Of a stretch of 64,000 bases of DNA, positions 63,220 through 64,000 are shown piece after piece. Made by a program: the position numbers and the translations under genes. Origin of the DNA: Brienomyrus brachyistius (lineage: Eukaryota; Chordata; Actinopteri; Osteoglossiformes; Mormyridae); the NCBI RefSeq assembly GCF_023856365.1, contig NC_064534.1, positions 13,474,536-13,538,535 of the forward strand, in the 5' to 3' direction. The notes under the pieces were generated by a model, which was given only the letters and a program-made list of their open reading frames with translations, had not been told where the DNA came from and made no database searches. Each line of letters begins with the position of its first letter. Position 1 is the first letter of the stretch.

Positions 63220-64000
63220 CTGGAACACGTTTGACCATTGAGATGTAAAGAAAACCTCCATAACTCTGATCCTTCAGTAGGACGTTACGCTTACAGAGCT
63301 GGGCAGATAGAGATGCTATTGGGCTTCACAGGCACGGATCCATGATCCTAGACTGAACCGTATACTTAAAGGAGGGGGCACCATGAGGGTCTTGGGGGGC
63401 TTCCTGGCTCGCTTTAAGCAGCTAGAGCAAGAAGACTGTGATGACAACAAACACACAGCAAAACTCACCAGAATCCAGAAACCTTCATTTACAGACCTAG
63501 TTCAGGCTCACTCTGACTCACCCCATGAAACATTCCTTATTTTTAACTGCATGGACCTGTACCCCCCCCCCTGATATTTAAAGGGGCAGCTCACCCCAAA
63601 ACTGAAAAAGATGTGTTTTAGGGGAGCATTAGTGCTATCTATCCATCGAAGTTGTTCTGCTGGGAGTTGCCTAGTTTCTAATATATCAGTGGTAGAAATG
63701 TCAGGCTTCTCTCGAATATAGTGGGGCTGAACAGCATTCTTTCTGTGGCGATCGAAGCACCAAAAAAACAGAACAGTCTTTCCTCTACGGAACTCCCCCA
63801 CGCCCCAATCGTGTCACTGCACAGAAGAAACAAGCACGAGGACCCCAGCAATATCTTCTGTGCAGTGATGCGATTGGTGTGTAGAGTTCGGTAGAAGATA
63901 ATAGTTGCTACATTAAACTGCTCGCTACAAAGCCTGCGCATTACCTTCAGTAACGGAGTCATGATTTCTGGTAAGAGACATTGCTGTTCAATCTTATTAG
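63220..64000 (-). other. rhobtb2: rhobtb2 upstream intron, cut by window edge
   Basis: No P-loop exon is seen on the minus strand here. The stretch 63575-63960 begins with an AAAGGGGCAGCTCACCCC-like start typical of a widespread fish DNA-transposon end, so it is probably a dispersed repeat. The rest is unremarkable. Confidence 0.6.

Overview
The window is vertebrate nuclear DNA, almost certainly from a ray-finned fish. The evidence is split genes with GT-AG introns, orthologues of two vertebrate genes (pebp4 and rhobtb2), SINEs with the fish-type tail, a Tc1-like deletion element, and many microsatellites and minisatellites. The style of the dispersed repeats hints at an osteoglossomorph, but that is weak. 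Nothing prokaryotic is present: no operons, CRISPR arrays or phage. Most long open frames are artefacts of tandem repeats whose unit length is a multiple of three or whose sequence lacks stops.

Two genes on the minus strand account for most of the window. Three coding exons of pebp4, a secreted PEBP-family protein, lie at 49326-49214 (signal peptide), 48793-48664 and 21329-21231. The reading frame is continuous across both junctions. Intron 2 is about 27 kb. The later exons were not found and must lie left of position 1, so bases 1-49326 are essentially pebp4 and its introns. To the right, and also on the minus strand, eight exons of rhobtb2 (atypical Rho GTPase with tandem BTB domains) run from 63219 to the stop codon at 54462. 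They encode 643 residues. Only the N-terminal part, with the P-loop, is missing beyond the right edge.

Region by region: 1-21230 is the visible part of pebp4 intron 3, with a 40-bp minisatellite at the left edge, a 39-bp array that reverses orientation (3.8-5.3 kb), a 14-bp array (7.4-8.3 kb) and CA-rich dispersed repeats with a nested retroposed fragment (9.8-10.7 kb). Intron 2 (21.3-48.7 kb) holds SINEs, a minisatellite that seems to grow from the head of a SINE (32.0-32.8 kb), a 73-bp array with three-unit higher-order structure (33.4-34.3 kb), a terminal-inverted-repeat element (42.4 kb) and a short interstitial telomere repeat (45.8 kb). The intergenic interval 49.3-54.5 kb is AT-rich with a 12-bp minisatellite. 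In rhobtb2, the large 4-kb intron contains a 1.66-kb, 46/39-bp minisatellite that appears to be an internal expansion of a dispersed fish repeat; two copies of a Tc1-like deletion element lie on either side of it. Two fold-back MITEs sit in other rhobtb2 introns, one only 12 nt from a splice donor.

No new protein system is claimed. The most interesting material is the way several minisatellites appear to have started inside or at the edge of transposable elements, and the changed relative orientation of rhobtb2 and pebp4 compared with what is recalled for human.
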